A program made the position numbers and the translations under genes. From assembly GCF_000004075.3 (NCBI RefSeq), contig NC_026657.2, forward strand, positions 11,408,001-11,472,000: DNA of 64,000 nucleotides. Direction: 5' to 3'. Numbering within the stretch: the stretch's first letter is position 1; each line of letters begins with the position of its first letter. Below, piece by piece: positions 41,084 through 55,319 of this stretch. Under the pieces are notes generated by a model. That model saw nothing but the letters and a program-made list of their open reading frames with translations. It was not told the DNA's origin and did no database searches. This DNA comes from Cucumis sativus (Eukaryota > Streptophyta > Magnoliopsida > Cucurbitales > Cucurbitaceae).

Positions 41084-41610
41084 TTCGCTCTGTTGATCGA
41101 TTGCTGATGATTGTGTTACTTGAAGTGGAATTTCTAGCTTGGTAGCTTCGGATTTTTTTTTCTTCTAGATATACGATTTTCAAATACTTGGATTCTGTTT
41201 AGTTTTAGTTCATTTCCTGTATGCCACTTGAATTTGTAGTTGAGATCCTTCGCTCTGTTAATCGAAAGCTGGCGCCTGAAATTGGTGCTTGAAGTGGAAT
41301 CTTTACGATCCCAATAGCTTTGGTTTTTTTTTTTTTTTTTTTTCATAATATATGATGTTCAGATATTTGATTTCGGTTTAGCTTTAGCTTATTTCCGATA
41401 TGCGTTCGATTTTTTGGTTAAAATCCTTTGCTCTATTAATTGATTGCTGGCGCCTTATAGCGTTGCCTGAAGTGAAGGAAATTATAGCTATAATAGCTTT
41501 GATTTCTGTTTCTTATATATATGATGTTTAAAACTCGGATTCTGTTTGGCTTTAGCTCATTTCCTGCATGCACTTAAATTTGTTGTGAAGATCCTCGGTG
41601 ATTCTTCGAT
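41084..41610. repeat. Tandem 165-180-bp repeats in the galactosyltransferase 5' leader
   Basis: A block containing TTCGCTCTGTTRATCGA, GCTGGCGCC, TGAAGTGGAAT, TAGCTTTGG, GATTCTGTTTAG and TTTAGCTCATTTCCTG recurs with starts at 41084, 41249 and 41428, and a truncated fourth copy from about 41591. Spacing is 165-180 bases and copies have diverged. The array lies between a probable non-coding first exon (about 40800-41045) and the coding start at 41994, that is, in a 5'-UTR intron. Confidence 0.75.
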
Positions 41611-41993
41611 TATGTGCATATGGTGAAATTGGCTTTTCACAAGCCAGGGCTTCATTATGTGAGTTAAGAGCCGCCATTGAAAATAACTCGGGGACAAGGA
41701 AGCTCTGGACAGCTTATGAATTTTTATCTGTGTGATAATTTGTCATGACGCCCATGCCCCATGGCAGTCAAAACTTGTTGTAATTTATGAAGGGATTCAT
41801 TTTTTTCCTTATCTAGTCTAGATTTTGATGATTTGAAAACAATTTAGTGCACCATTTTGATGTGAGTTAAATATTAATGTCTCTGATTTGAAGCGTAATT
41901 CTGAGTCTCTGAGTGGCGAGGTATGCATTCACTTGTTTGCAGGATGTTTCTTAAATGAAGTGGTGTCTATAAAAGATAAAGAAGAGAAGAAAA

Positions 41994-44900
41994 ATGAAGA
42001 AGTGGTATGGAGGAACGTTAATACTGGCACTTGCCACAATCTTGGCTTTGCGTTATGGCCTTACGAATACCCAGCCTAAAAAGCAGTCAGCACGAGATTT
42101 TTGGAGAAATCATCCGGCCAAAGATTCTCATAGTAGAAGCAGCGAATCTGTGAAATCTAAAGCAGTGAGAGCATCAGAACCTGAACGGCCTCATCTTATA
42201 CATGTTGAAGGACTCAGTGATCTAATTGCTCCAGATAATATTACGAAGCGAGAATCAGAGGCCTTACTTTTGTGGTCTCATATGCATCCCCTGTTGTCCA
42301 GGTCTGATTTTTTACCCGAAACAATACAAGGGGTTAAAGAGGCGTCCATAGCATGGGGTGACTTATTGTCAGCTATTAAAGAAGAAAAGACCATTAAAAT
42401 TGGTATTACCAACAACTCAAAGCATGAAATATGCCCTTCCTCTGTAAGCTCACCTGACATAATTTCACCTTCTGAGGGAATTATTCTTGAAATCCCTTGT
42501 GGTTTAGTTGAGGATTCTTCCATTACCCTGGTTGGCATACCTAATGGAGAGCAAGGGGGCTTCAAGATTGAACTTTTAGGCTCTCAGGCTTCTGGAGAGT
42601 CAAATCCTCCTGTTATCTTGCATTACAATGTCTGTTTGCCCGGGGACAACATGTCTGATGAATCATTTATAGTTCAAAATACATGGACTAATGAACACAA
42701 GTGGGGAAAAGAGGAGAGATGTCCAGCTCATCTGTCTGCAAGCTCTCAGAAAGGTATATCTATAAGATACATCCGTTAGACCCTAAATACTCATTGTAAA
42801 AAAATATTCACAGAATTAAATTTAGTGTAACACGTTAGTTTAGACTTTTGATTTTAGTAGTGATTTAACTTGTTATAAGAGTAAGAAGTCTTGCCTTCCA
42901 GTTCTCTTTAATGTCAATTACTTCTTATATAGTATTGATTTTTACTTGTTGGGGCTTCTACAAATTTCTGAAGCCAAAAGTGAAAGGAAGCATTGTAAGT
43001 ATTGATATAATTAAATTCATTTTAACCCATCAGCTTTAGGGTTTGGCGCTGATTTAACTTTCACTTACCTGAGTTTCCCATTTTCTTCCTGGCCTAAGAT
43101 TAACCTATTTTATGTTTAGGTGGAGATGCCAAATAAATGTAATATTTCGTAGAACTAAATACACCCAAGTCTATATTGCCTATCAGTTCTTGCATTTCTT
43201 CAAATGATACGTTAGATAGTGGTTGAGTTTCCATCGTGTTCTTGTTAGTTGGTAGCATGTCGTAAATGATCAAGTTAAGAAGGCCTTTGAGTTTCGACTG
43301 AATTTGTGTGGAGTTGGTCTAGTACAACACTTCATCTCATGTCTTTGTATTGATCTTAAATACACTCTGCTTTGTCTTTTGTAGTGTAAACGTGAAATTG
43401 TATGAAAAATCCTCTGGTTGCTAATGTAATTTGGAAATAAATATGACAGTTGATGGACTTGTTCTTTGTAATGAACGTGTTCTCAGAAGCACCAGAGCAG
43501 AAAATATCAGTACGCATCATGATAGTGCTGATACCAACCTGACCAATATTTCCGGAGGGCAAGTCCATGAAAGTGCCAATTTTCCATTTATTGAGGGGAA
43601 CTTGTTCACTGCAACATTATGGATTGGTTTGGAGGGTTTCCATATGACTGTTAATGGAAGGCATGAAACCTCATTTGAATATAGGGAGGTAAGGTATGAG
43701 TTTGGGCACTCTAATGAACTAATGGTTCTGATAGATATATTTCATTCGTCAGTTGAACTAATAGAAGGCGATTTGAAACTTCTGCAGAAGCTTGAACCAT
43801 GGACAGTTAATCAAGTCAAAGTAACAGGCGGTTTGGATCTTCTTTCTTCCTTGGCTAAAGGCCTACCAGCATCTGAAGATCATGATTTTATTGTTAACTC
43901 TGAGCACCTTGGAGCTCCCCCTATCCCGAAGAGAAGACTTGTGATGTTAATTGGAGTTTTTTCTACTGGAAATAATTTCAATCGTCGTATGGCATTGCGA
44001 AGGACTTGGATGCAGTTTGAGGCTGTACGTAGTGGTGATGTTGCAGTCCGGTTTTTCATAGGCTTTGTAAGTGGTGCAGTCTGTACGTAGGGGCTTTGGT
44101 TCTTTTATCACTATCGTTTTGAAGCCTATAATCTGCAGAGTTCTAATTTCTATATATTGTTTTTGATGACTGAGATGTGCTATCTTTGCATCCTCAATTC
44201 CGGTTTCTTCCATAGATTATCAGCTCAGTATTGGATACTTTTATTACCGTGCTGATGCACAGTTTCTGGACAATCTAAGTTCAACATGTTTCAACTTTTA
44301 AGTCACGACCAGTTCTCACAAAGAACCTAATAGAGAAGCCAAAAGGATGGGAACAAATAAATGGTGCTAGTATATATGTAGAAGTGATTGTTATGATTAT
44401 TTTATGTCAAAAGCGGTAAAGAAAATAGACACTGAGTTACGTGAAAACCTGAGTACGGGAGAAAAACCACGGTCTGACTTTCTTATTAATTACTCATATT
44501 AATAAAAGATACGAAGAAGAAAATAAATAGACAACAAACTTATGATAAGAAAGGGAAAGGAAATTAAGGTAAATCCTTCCTTGGATCAAGCCCACTAATT
44601 CTAACATTTTCCAATATGCCTTTGATTTGATATTGGTGCAAGCAGTTATTGCTGCACATAATTCATTCCGTTTCCTGTATTTTTCAATGTGCTCTTTTCT
44701 GTATGTATTCTCTTGATCTTGGATAATTTACTGCTGCAGGATAAGAACACACAAGTAAATTTGGAGCTTTGGAGAGAAGTGGAAGCTTATGGTGACATTC
44801 AGTTGATGCCATTTGTTGATTATTACAGCCTGATCACTTTGAAAACAATTGCAATTTGCATTTTTGGGGTATGTGTAAACATATAACAACCGAGCTTCTC

Positions 44901-45994
44901 AAACCTTTTTGTTATTTGAAACTATTATCATGTTACTCTTACCGTCCTGCATAAGTTATCTGCAATCCATCATTTTTCATTTTGACATTTTCAGACCAAG
45001 ATCCTTCCTGCAAAATATATCATGAAGACAGATGATGATGCATTTGTTAGAATTGACGAAGTTTTATCTGGAGTAAAGAGCAGGCCAGCTACTGGCCTAC
45101 TCTATGGTCTTATTTCCTTTGATTCATCACCCCATAGAGATAAAGACAGCAAGTGGCATATTAGTGAGGAGGTACCTGACCCAAAACTTGATCATACATC
45201 GGTTTGATTCATTTCTCATATGATAAACTCTTGCGTTTCATGAAGCTTCTGTTTTGTACATTGTTGAACTACTCAATTCAAAACTTACGATCGACAGATA
45301 TATTAATATGTTTTATAGGAAATGATATAACTAGAGCTTGAAAATAGGAACTCTTGCTCTTACTGAACTCAAAAGTTTAAATTGATAAGCTCAAGTGTAG
45401 AACTTTCACTGAGCTCAAAAGTCACACCCTACAAGTAGGCTATTGATATTATTGAAGAGAGGAAGGCGGAGATATGAATATCGGGCCTCTCACACGCTAA
45501 TACCAAATGAAACTATTACTAAATCTGAATGTTTAAAGTAAATATATCAAATCCATTATATCTTATCAGGAATGGCCAAATGCGACATACCCTCCTTGGG
45601 CGCATGGGCCCGGGTACATCATATCACGAGATATTGCAAAATTCATCGTCCGAGGCCACCAGAATAGAAGCCTCAAGGTAAAAGTACAAACAACTGCCTC
45701 AGCTTTTCTTATACACTGCAAAACCTAAATAGCTCTTCTTCTTATGCGTGCCTTATTTTAAACAATTTTTTTTTTGTCTATGTTCAGCTTTTTAAGCTTG
45801 AAGATGTTGCAATGGGCATATGGATAGAGCAATTCAGCAAGGGAGGGAAGGAGGTACAGTATATCAATGAAGAAAGATTTTACAACTCTGGCTGTGAATC
45901 AAATTACATTTTGGCTCATTACCAAAGCCCAAGATTGGTTTTATGCCTTTGGGAAAAGCTGCAAAAACAGTTTGAATCCACATGCTGTGATTAG
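41994..45994 (+). CDS. GALT1: GT31 beta-1,3-galactosyltransferase with galectin domain (GALT1 type)
   Basis: Golgi type II membrane enzyme. The closest relative I recognise is plant GALT1, which adds beta-1,3-galactose to N-glycans on the way to the Lewis a epitope. Exons: 41994-42753, 43450-43688, 43788-44066, 44740-44868, 44995-45171, 45570-45677 and 45788-45994, giving 632 aa. A signal anchor follows MKKWYGG (about 7-23). A galectin-like domain covers about 170-350 ([29 protein letters not shown], then [23 protein letters not shown]). The GT31 domain runs from about [20 protein letters not shown] to the end. It contains RRTWMQ, the metal-binding DDD (482-484, KTDDDAF), [15 protein letters not shown] and [10 protein letters not shown]. 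It ends in a Cys-Cys motif (STCCD). An upstream leader exon is likely (donor at about 41921, acceptor TTTGCAG at 41942). Confidence 0.92.
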
Positions 45995-48938
45995 GGTTGA
46001 TTTGGTAATGATGTGTTTGTCTGTGGAAATCAGTTTTGAATTTATGGGTTTATGGTGTAGATTAGAAAGCTTCTGAGATCAGTGAAAGGGAGAGTTGGTT
46101 TTGTTTCATTTTTTGGGACAAAAGGAGAGTTGTAACATATGCAGTATTGAACATGGTTTTATAGAAATCGCTTACTTAGTTTGATTATGTCAATAGTATA
46201 TTTTTTGTTGAACCTATGTTGTAACCTTTGTGACAGTCGACATGAACATAGCTTAAAGGACGTAATTTGAACTTAAGGAATATTTTAGCCTTTTGGTTAA
46301 CATATCTTAACTAACATAGTCTAAATTTGTTAAGGTTAGAGATTCAAGTGGTGATGAGGTTAGAGATTCAAGTTTTCTATTTTACATATTGACATTAAGA
46401 TCTCAATAGAAAAATCTTTTCTCTATATTTTCAACAAATCAATAGTTAATTCTTGAGCTATAATTTTCATCAACATTGCTATTGAAAATGTTGGAATGTC
46501 AAAGTAGACAACACACTCTCAATGTAATGTATTGGTCGTGGGTTCAAGTCCTCGACATACATTTTTATTGAAAATATCATATTAACTAATTATGGGCATA
46601 TAAATGAAGTTGGTGGAGATTTGAAATTCATAATTAAGAGTGTTCATAAACTTTGATTTTAAGATATAAAAAAGAAAAAAAAGTTCAAATGATTCGTCTA
46701 AATGATGCAATTACTTGATTTGACTATGTCACAATTAACATGTAAACTGTCTTGTAATTTCACGTAATTAAAATATTTATAAAATATAGCAAAATATCAT
46801 CGTCTTTACCTGATAAATCGCGATATATTCTTATTTAGTTTGTACGTGATCAACATGTATAGCAATATATTTTGATTTATTAAGTATGTGACATGCACAT
46901 ATATTGCATGAGATTGATATTGATGGAGATTTGTGAGATTTTATATGTTTATCCATTTGTGAATTTTTTTTGTATGTCTATCAAAATAACTTAATAAAAT
47001 ATTTTTTTTTTGCAAAAATAACTAAAAAAAGTTCAACCCACCTAATACATATAACACACTATTGATGTAACATATACGTATGTACATTTGACATACATTT
47101 AACACACGTTTCAATACATTTGAAATATCAATATTTGGAACATGATAAAAGATTTTGAATTATTGCTAAAAGATTGATAAAATATAATTATATATTTACT
47201 GTTCAAATAAACCACAAACACATGTTATTATAACACAAATTACGTTAATCTACACCCTAAATACAAGCAATTGTAGCTCCACTATATTAATTTATGTCTA
47301 TAATAACCTACTAAGTGTCACAAAGTCCACTAAAAATGTGTTTTCACATTTTTCGATCCCAAAGTCGATAAATATTACCTTATTTACAAAAATGTCATTA
47401 GACATTTATTTAATTGCCATTAAATTATAAACATTTAATATTTTTAAAATTTTCAACAACTTTGCATACAAATATGAATAAAGTATGTATTGGTGTTTCA
47501 CTTGGGATGGTGTTGCTTTTTTTTTAAATACTATACCTGCAAAATGGAAACAATTCGTGACAAGTTGACAAAAACCTAAACTTAAATTGTCATCTACTAA
47601 AATTTTACTTTATTTATTAACGAGGCTTATGAACGTAGAAAACACAAAACTATATATAAGTACAAATTTTACATTCCTTATCGTCTACACAAACGCTAAT
47701 ATCAATGATAGAAACTGATACAAGTTATCGCTAATAAACACTAATAGAGTCTATGAGTGTATCAATTAAAGAAGCTAATAAAAATCCATCATCGTATTAT
47801 TAGTGATAGTAGTCGATATAAATTTATCATCAATATGTAATTACATAAGTCCATCGGTGTTTGTTTGCTATTTATGTAAGTAGTTATAAACGACGAAATT
47901 GTCTGAAAACATTTACAAAATATTAGATTATATAAATGACAAAAACTTTTGATTTATTTTGTTACATTTAAAAACGCCAATTTTCTTTAGTTGTTTTATG
48001 AGAAAAATTCAAGGACGGTAAAATGACATTATACATATTTCAAACAACATTGTATATACTTAAAACAAACCCGACATATATTTGAAAATAAAAATTGGGT
48101 ACTATAATTTTTAAATACAATCTACGGAATTTTAAGTCAAAATTAAAGTATTGTAAAAAAAGAAAATTGTAACACAAAATAGGTAATAAAATTTATTTTG
48201 GTGATGAGTTTTGAAAAGTTAGGAAAAAGCTATTCAAGACAAACTATTTTCTTATATATTTCTTTTCATATTTATGTCTTTTTGTTTTTTTAATATTAAT
48301 AAAAAAAGCTAGAAATTGATGAAGTATTGTGTAAACCTTTGGACATACATACAAACATATATATATATATAAATATAAGTAATTGTAATATCATCACATA
48401 TTATCTGACCTATTTAATTAGATTTTTATTTTTCAAGATAAAATGAGAAGTGACAAATTGAACCAAAAAAGAAAAAACTACCCTTCCGAGAAGACTTCTC
48501 ATCTGCTTACACAAATTTCGGGTGATAAAAGCCAAAAACTCAAGAGAAAGGGAAATGAAGACATTTTTTTTCGCAAGCAATAGAGAGATCAATCAGTAAC
48601 ATCTGGACGGTTGGAAATCTAAATTGCTCGAATCAACGGCTACAGTCGAGTTTGACCGGCAAGTATAAAGCTCAAGAACTGTCCATAATTTCATATTAGT
48701 TTTTAGTTCTCAAGGACAGGAAGGGAAGGAAACCGCCTCTTCATATCATTCTTGTTGCTCTCTTTGTTCGCTGGGGGTGATACATACAAGGGCTTCGATT
48801 TCTTGTCCATACTATTTCCATAAATCTTTTGTTATTCAATGGCTCTATTCGGACGCCAATCGTCGCTTTCTCGTCGCTTGATTTGGAATTGAGAGGGGAA
48901 AAATCTTGTTGTAATAAGGATTTATTCCCATTTCAATC
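45995..48938. other. Intergenic region between the galactosyltransferase and VPS13 genes
   Basis: No gene recognised. The first 150 bases are the 3' UTR of the galactosyltransferase gene. A tRNA-derived (SINE-like) trace with a B-box-like GGTTCAAGTCC lies near 46541-46551. A decayed arm of the TTTTGCTATATTT family is at 46770-46794. From about 48640 on the sequence is less AT-rich and probably represents the VPS13 promoter and 5' UTR. Confidence 0.55.
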
Positions 48939-51900
48939 ATGTTCGAAGCTCACGTAAGGCTTTTGATTGGTCTTTTCATCTTTATTAGATTATACATTTG
49001 TCGAGTTTGATATTGAATGTAAACTGGGTTTTTCTCTCTCTATTTATTTGGCTACTTAGATTATAGAGTTTGGAGTGTTCAATGTTGAGTTCTTATTATT
49101 TGATCTCTTTAGTCTTTTAGGCATTTTTTTTGGCATTGTTTAATTGCGTAGTTGATTACTTGCCAACGATCATGATCATATTGGTGCTCCAAGAGTTTTG
49201 AACTGCTATAGTTTCACATTTGACGAGAATGGATGGTCTTTATCGAGTATTACACAGCGCTATTTAATGGTTTGGGTAGGTCGCTGGCTGTTTTATGATC
49301 TTAGTTAAGTAGGAAAACAGCTGCCTTTTAAGTTATTGGACGCGATAGAAGGTGATGTAATGCCTGGGAGGATGAGATGGCAGAACCAAAATCCAGGAGG
49401 AAAAAAAGGAAAGGTTAACCGATAAACAATGGTAGGAGGTGTTGTATCTGAATGGATTATTGTTGGAGTTTGATTTTTTGCTCCCTTGCCAGAGTGATGT
49501 TCAGTTGATGATCGAAGAGTTTCCACCTTTCAATGAGAAAGACCCTTTTCTTTGGTTTGTGGGGGTGTGTGCTGTTTTGTGGGATCTTTAGAGGGAGAGT
49601 GAACAATAGAGTGTTTCGAGATGTGGAAAGGGACCCTAGCGAGGTTTAATCTCTAGTGAGATTCTGTGTTTCGTTTTGGCTTTGGTCTTTTTTCTCTCTC
49701 TTTTTTTTTTTGTTTCCTCTTTCTCTCTCTTTAAAAATCGTTCTTTAGGCAATATCTCTCCTAGTTAGAAACACTTTACTGGGGCTTTTTTGGGCTTGTT
49801 TTTTTTGTATGCCCTTGGTACCTTTTTCATTCTTTTCACAAAGAGTTGTTTCTATATATATATTTAAAATCATCAACAATTACAAAACTTGCAATCATAC
49901 GTCAATTATGAACTGCTTTTCTTTATTGTCTATTGTTGAATAGTCTGATCTAAGCTCTTTGTTCTAGCCACCGAGTTATTGACATAGTTTTTATAGTTAT
50001 CATGCCTTTATATTCATGTTTTAAATCTCACTAGCAATAGAGATATATGAAATTTGTGATGTTCTTATGCTTTAACTGTTGTCAACTGTTGTGATACTTT
50101 TTTACAGGTTTTGCATTTGCTTAGAAGATATCTGGGGGAATATGTTCAAGGACTATCATTAGAAGCTTTAAGAATAAGTGTCTGGAAAGGTTTGTTGGCC
50201 AATTTTTCACTTACTAACATGCTTGGTTTTGTAAAGTTGGACCATCTTTTTATTTTTAATATTTTTTTTGTAAGAAACATTGATTATCTGTTATTTGCCA
50301 GTAGACGAATGATGAAAAAGTTCACATTTACAATTTGGAAAATATTTCGTAGCTTGGTAATCAGGAATTTTTCTTATTCACATGAAAAAAATGTATTTTT
50401 AAATGTACAAGCACATTTGTATTTTAAAAGAAATGGTATTATCGTGTGTTTCATTAAGCGTGACACATGAAAAGATGCGACTTGCTACCTTTTTTGCAGT
50501 TTTTGTTATTTTTGTAAATGTGAGATGAGCTACTAATTCTCTTGCTATTTTGTATCATCTCGTTTCATAAATGATAAACATCTCTTGGCTGCTGAATTGT
50601 GTCTTCTATTTGATGTAGGTGATGTCGTCCTCAAAGATTTGAAATTAAAGACTGAGGCACTCAATTCACTTAGGCTTCCAGTCACAGTCAAAGCTGGTTT
50701 TGTTGGCACTATAACATTAAAGGTAGATAACATTGTTGCAAGGTGTTTTTTGAATTGCTTGTTAAGATATAAGCTATAGTTTTTGATGGGTCACATTCTT
50801 CTACCTGATTGCGTATTTTTCTTAACCTTAAGGTATCTTTTTTTCCTCTGTGAATACCTAGGTTCCTTGGAAAAGCTTAGGCAAGGAGCCAGTTATTGTT
50901 CTCATTGATCGAGTTTTTGTTCTTGCACACCCTGCTCTTGATGGTCAAACTTTGAAGGTAGGATGCTTATTGCTTTGAGGAATGGTCATTACGATTGGAT
51001 TTCACTGTCAGAATTGTTCTTTCTTTCTTTCTTTCTTTCCTTTCTTATTTTTTTTTTTTTTTTTGAAAAGCAAAATTTTTTGTTCTTGCTTTGAGGGATT
51101 GTCCTTTCTTTTAATCATCGGGGTTGCTTGTTTTACTATTTTACAGGAAGAGGATAGGGAAAAACTTTTTGAAGCTAAGCTTCAACAGATTGAGGTGATC
51201 TCTTTTCTGCTGAATTATCTATAATCCGGCAGAGTGTACATCTTTAATTTATATTTTTAGTTAGGTTTTCTGTCAATGTATTTACATTAGGTGAACCCCA
51301 CAGTTTTTTTTTCCTGAACATGATACGGAAGGTTTTATTAGATCTTTTGACTTTTCCCTTTTGTTGGAATTTGGATAAGTTAATCTTTGCCAACTTTGTC
51401 AATGCATTATAAACAAGAAACCCCTTAAAGATACAAACTATGTTTAATGGAATAAGAAATGAAACTTTTCATTGATATAATAAAAATAGATTAATGCTCA
51501 AATGACACTACTCTATCATGCTGAGCAAAATAATCATCAAACTGAAGAATGTATAAAGGAGCTTGAACTGGGCAACCCTTTGTTTCAACTGGGCAGTTTT
51601 TCTATCTCAATCAGTTTCCTAGGCCTGCTTCTGATGTGGTGTTCCCTGACTAGACTTCCATGGAGCTTCTTTTTATGCCTTCTTTTTGCTTTTCACAGTA
51701 GTAGTTTTTGTTGTGGTAAGAAGGCTCAGCCATTGTACTGTTCTGCATTGTGTTTCTGCCCTATTTTCTTTTCTAGTTTTCAATGGTTTTTTAGTTTTGC
51801 TGTAATTGGGGGGGTTTCGTTCTCATTGTATAATGTTCCTTCTAGTCTTATTTGGTATATGATGTTTTGGTGCTAAGGGAGTGTCAACCTCGTTGGGATG

Positions 51901-54900
51901 TCCGAGTACACCTTTTGATCCCCTAGTTTTTCTTTCGCTTGTTTAGACTTCTTTTTTATGCTCACTGTATAATTCTCTTGTACTTTGAGTTCTTATTATT
52001 AATAAAGAAGTTTGTCACAGTTAAAAAAAAAAAAGAAATATAAAGGAGCTTGAACACAAATATACCAAGTAGCTGTTTCCTTTCTATGAAGGTTACCCTT
52101 AGATCCCACATGAGACTTTTGCCTTAAAAATTAGTATTTTTAATATATTTATTTATTTATAAATTTATTATATTTTCAAAACCATAAAGGGGGATGTGTG
52201 GATTGGAGGGAAAGCTTGCGGCTTCAATTTTCTAGTCTTGGTGTTTAATGGTTGGGATTGAGAGTATCATTCTTGGACATCACTAAAAGAACTAAAGAAG
52301 TTTGAGGGAGAAGGAAATTAGGAGTTCAGTTATTGTTCCTTCTAAAAAAAGTCTCGGGGATGAATTGAGATTTTTTTCTCTAACTTCTTGGTTTTGTATG
52401 CACATTCCTTGTCTTCAATATTATTTCCCCAAAATGGTGTTTACTATTTTAACAAGGTGCTTGGCTTGGTCTTCTTTACTGCATGCAGGAAGCAGAATCT
52501 GCAACTCTTGAAGCCATCTCAAGGTCAAAGCTTGGAAATGTATGGTTAAAACTCTATAGTTCTTTTCCATGGTTGGTTTAGCGTAACCAACCTCTAAGTA
52601 TGTTTAAGCACGTCGAGTCCAAGTTGGCTTGAAGAGAACTTTCATTTTATGCACATTTTTTGGATATGCTGCTTGGTCAGTTTCCTGTAGCAGGTGCTTT
52701 GTCCACCTCTAAAAAATGACACTTGGAGAAATCGCAAGATGTTTTAGAAGTCAGATTTTATTTGGTTTATTCTTTGACTGTCCCATGAGTATCTGTCCAG
52801 TTCATGTTTGCTTACCAAGCTTTTGCATATTGTTTCTGTTGCCTAGCGGGCTCTCTTGTTCAGGTAGATGCATGTATAGTGCCATGGAATGATAGGAAAA
52901 CATTGAAATGTTATGAACCTTTTTAGGTTATTAAATGGAGTTGTATCTTTAGTCTTTACTGTCCTATTATGTTTACCATGGTTCAGTTTACAACTGTTCT
53001 GTTTTGCAGCCACCTGGTGGAACTTCATGGCTTGGTTCTCTAATTTCTACAATCATTGGGAACCTTAAGATTTCAATTAGCAATGTACATATCAGATATG
53101 AAGATTATGCCAGGTTGGTGGGTGCTGTTTTTGACAATCTTCTGGCCTGTTGTGACCCTTACGATACATTTTAACATTTCTAAACAGAAGTGGAGTTGTC
53201 TTAATTTTCTTGATCTTGTGATGCAAGATTGATATCCTCTACCCTTCTTTTTAACAACTTTGATCTGCAGCAACCCAGGATATCCATTCTGCACTGGTGT
53301 TACTTTAGCCAAGCTTGCTGCAGTTACCATGGATGAGCAGGGAAATGAAACGTTTGATACAAGTGGCGCTCTTGATAAACTTCGCAAGGTTAGCTTTACC
53401 TCTCTTTTCATGAAGCTAGTGTTTAGTTGTGCGAGACAGGCATGTTAATCTTTCTTGTATGCATGCATTGGGTGCAAAATATATGAATTTTCTTTTTATA
53501 TGTGCATCCTTTACAAGATATAAGCCTAAGTCGGATGTCTTTCCTTCAGTTAGATGGCTAGTTTTCTATGTGTTTTTCTCTTTTTGTAATTTTAATATAT
53601 ATGATTGGAGTAGATTGTGGAGATTATCTTTGTATCTTAGTTTGTTTTGGATATGATGAGGGTGCTAAGGGGTGTCAACCTAATTGAGATATCTGGGTGC
53701 ACCTCTTGATCCTTGGTTCCTTTGCTCATTGTATAATTCTCTTGTACTTTGAGCTTTTGTCTCATTGATATATGGATAAAATAGACCGTTTCTTTAAAAA
53801 AATATGTGCATCCCTTACATACATTTTGCAGAAGAAAAAAATTATATTTTGAGAATTTGATTATCTTTCCATTTTCTAGATTTCTTTTTCTGAAGTGTTT
53901 CATTGGCTTTTTGCTGCAATTGTAATGGTTTTTTCTAAGGCACAAACCCTTTGTTTACAGTTAGTGCAACTTGATCGGCTTGCCATGTATCATGATTCAA
54001 ATACCTTGCCATGGAGTTTGGACAAAAAGTGGGAGGATCTTAGTCCGAAGGATTGGATTGAGGTATGCTCTCTAGTTTTAACGATCATGTATCATAGTCG
54101 CGGATACTGACTTAATTTAGTTTCTGCAGTAAGCCTGACATTTTGTTTGGTCAAGGCAAACATTATCATTATTATCTTTTGAGGAAAAATTTGTTTGAGT
54201 GTCAACAGGTATTTGAGGATGGTATAAATGAACCCACTGCTGACCATGGATTGAGGTCTAAATGGGCTGTGAATCGAAATTACTTGGTTTCACCGATTAA
54301 TGGAATTTTGAAATATCACCGTCTTGGAAATCTAGAAAGAAATGATCCTGAGATTCCATATGAAAAAGCTTCCTTAGTTTTAGGTGACGTGTCTTTGACA
54401 ATAACAGAGGTATTGGATCTTTCCTTCTTTGGTTAATTTTGTTAGAATATGTTTCATGTTTATGGAATTTTACCTTGATTTCTTACCATTCTTTTTCTTT
54501 ATGGTGTTGAGTTTTTCATTTTATTGATTTAGTTATTGTTTTTGGTTAAAGCCAAAAGTTCGTAGGGTGGCTAGAATGATTTTCCTTTCTTGCTTATTAT
54601 TGCTTTTGATCTATGTGCCTTGCCTCCCAAATAAGGATGTTAATAACATTGTAGTTTGTATCCTTGAATAATAATCTCTTGGGGTATCAACCTAGTTGAG
54701 ATGTCTGGATGCACCTACTGATTCCTAGGTCATGTAGTCTCTTGTATTACAAATGTATTCTTTGAAACTTTATGTCTTTTCATCATCTTAATGACATTAT
54801 TGTTTCATTTTAAAAACAAAAAAAGAATAAAAGGGAAGTTTCGTATATTGTTAAAACAAAATTAACATTGTATAGAATGTTAAAACACTTAATTCAAAAC

Positions 54901-55284
54901 TAGTACTCTCACAAGAATCAAAGAAGAAGTTGGGCTCAAGAACTGTTTCCAATTGGTTGAACAATTCTTTTATTTTTAGCAGTTTTTGTGGTTCTATCTT
55001 AGTGAAGTTTCAGCAAGGCTGTTCGTTGTTCTCTTGGTGTTCCCTCCTCACTCATCTCGAGCTTATCATGGGCATTTTGTCAGCTTACTTTGGGTTCCTC
55101 TTGACATCTGGTTTAATTAATTACTTTGTACCTAGTTTACTTTCTAGATTTCATTTGTGCTTCCAGGATAGAGGATTTTGTTTAGCTTATTGTTATTGTT
55201 GATTTTGATTAAGCTATTGTTTGTATCTGTTTTAGCCCTTTTTCCTTTTGTATAAATCTCTTGTACTTTGAGCGTTGGTCTCTC

Positions 55285-55319
<35 letters not shown>

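Noticed and set aside
51502..51876. 124-codon hydrophobic reading frame that looks like a membrane protein
   Set aside because: It crosses the target-site duplication into a truncated LINE 3' end; hydrophobicity comes from T-rich sequence.
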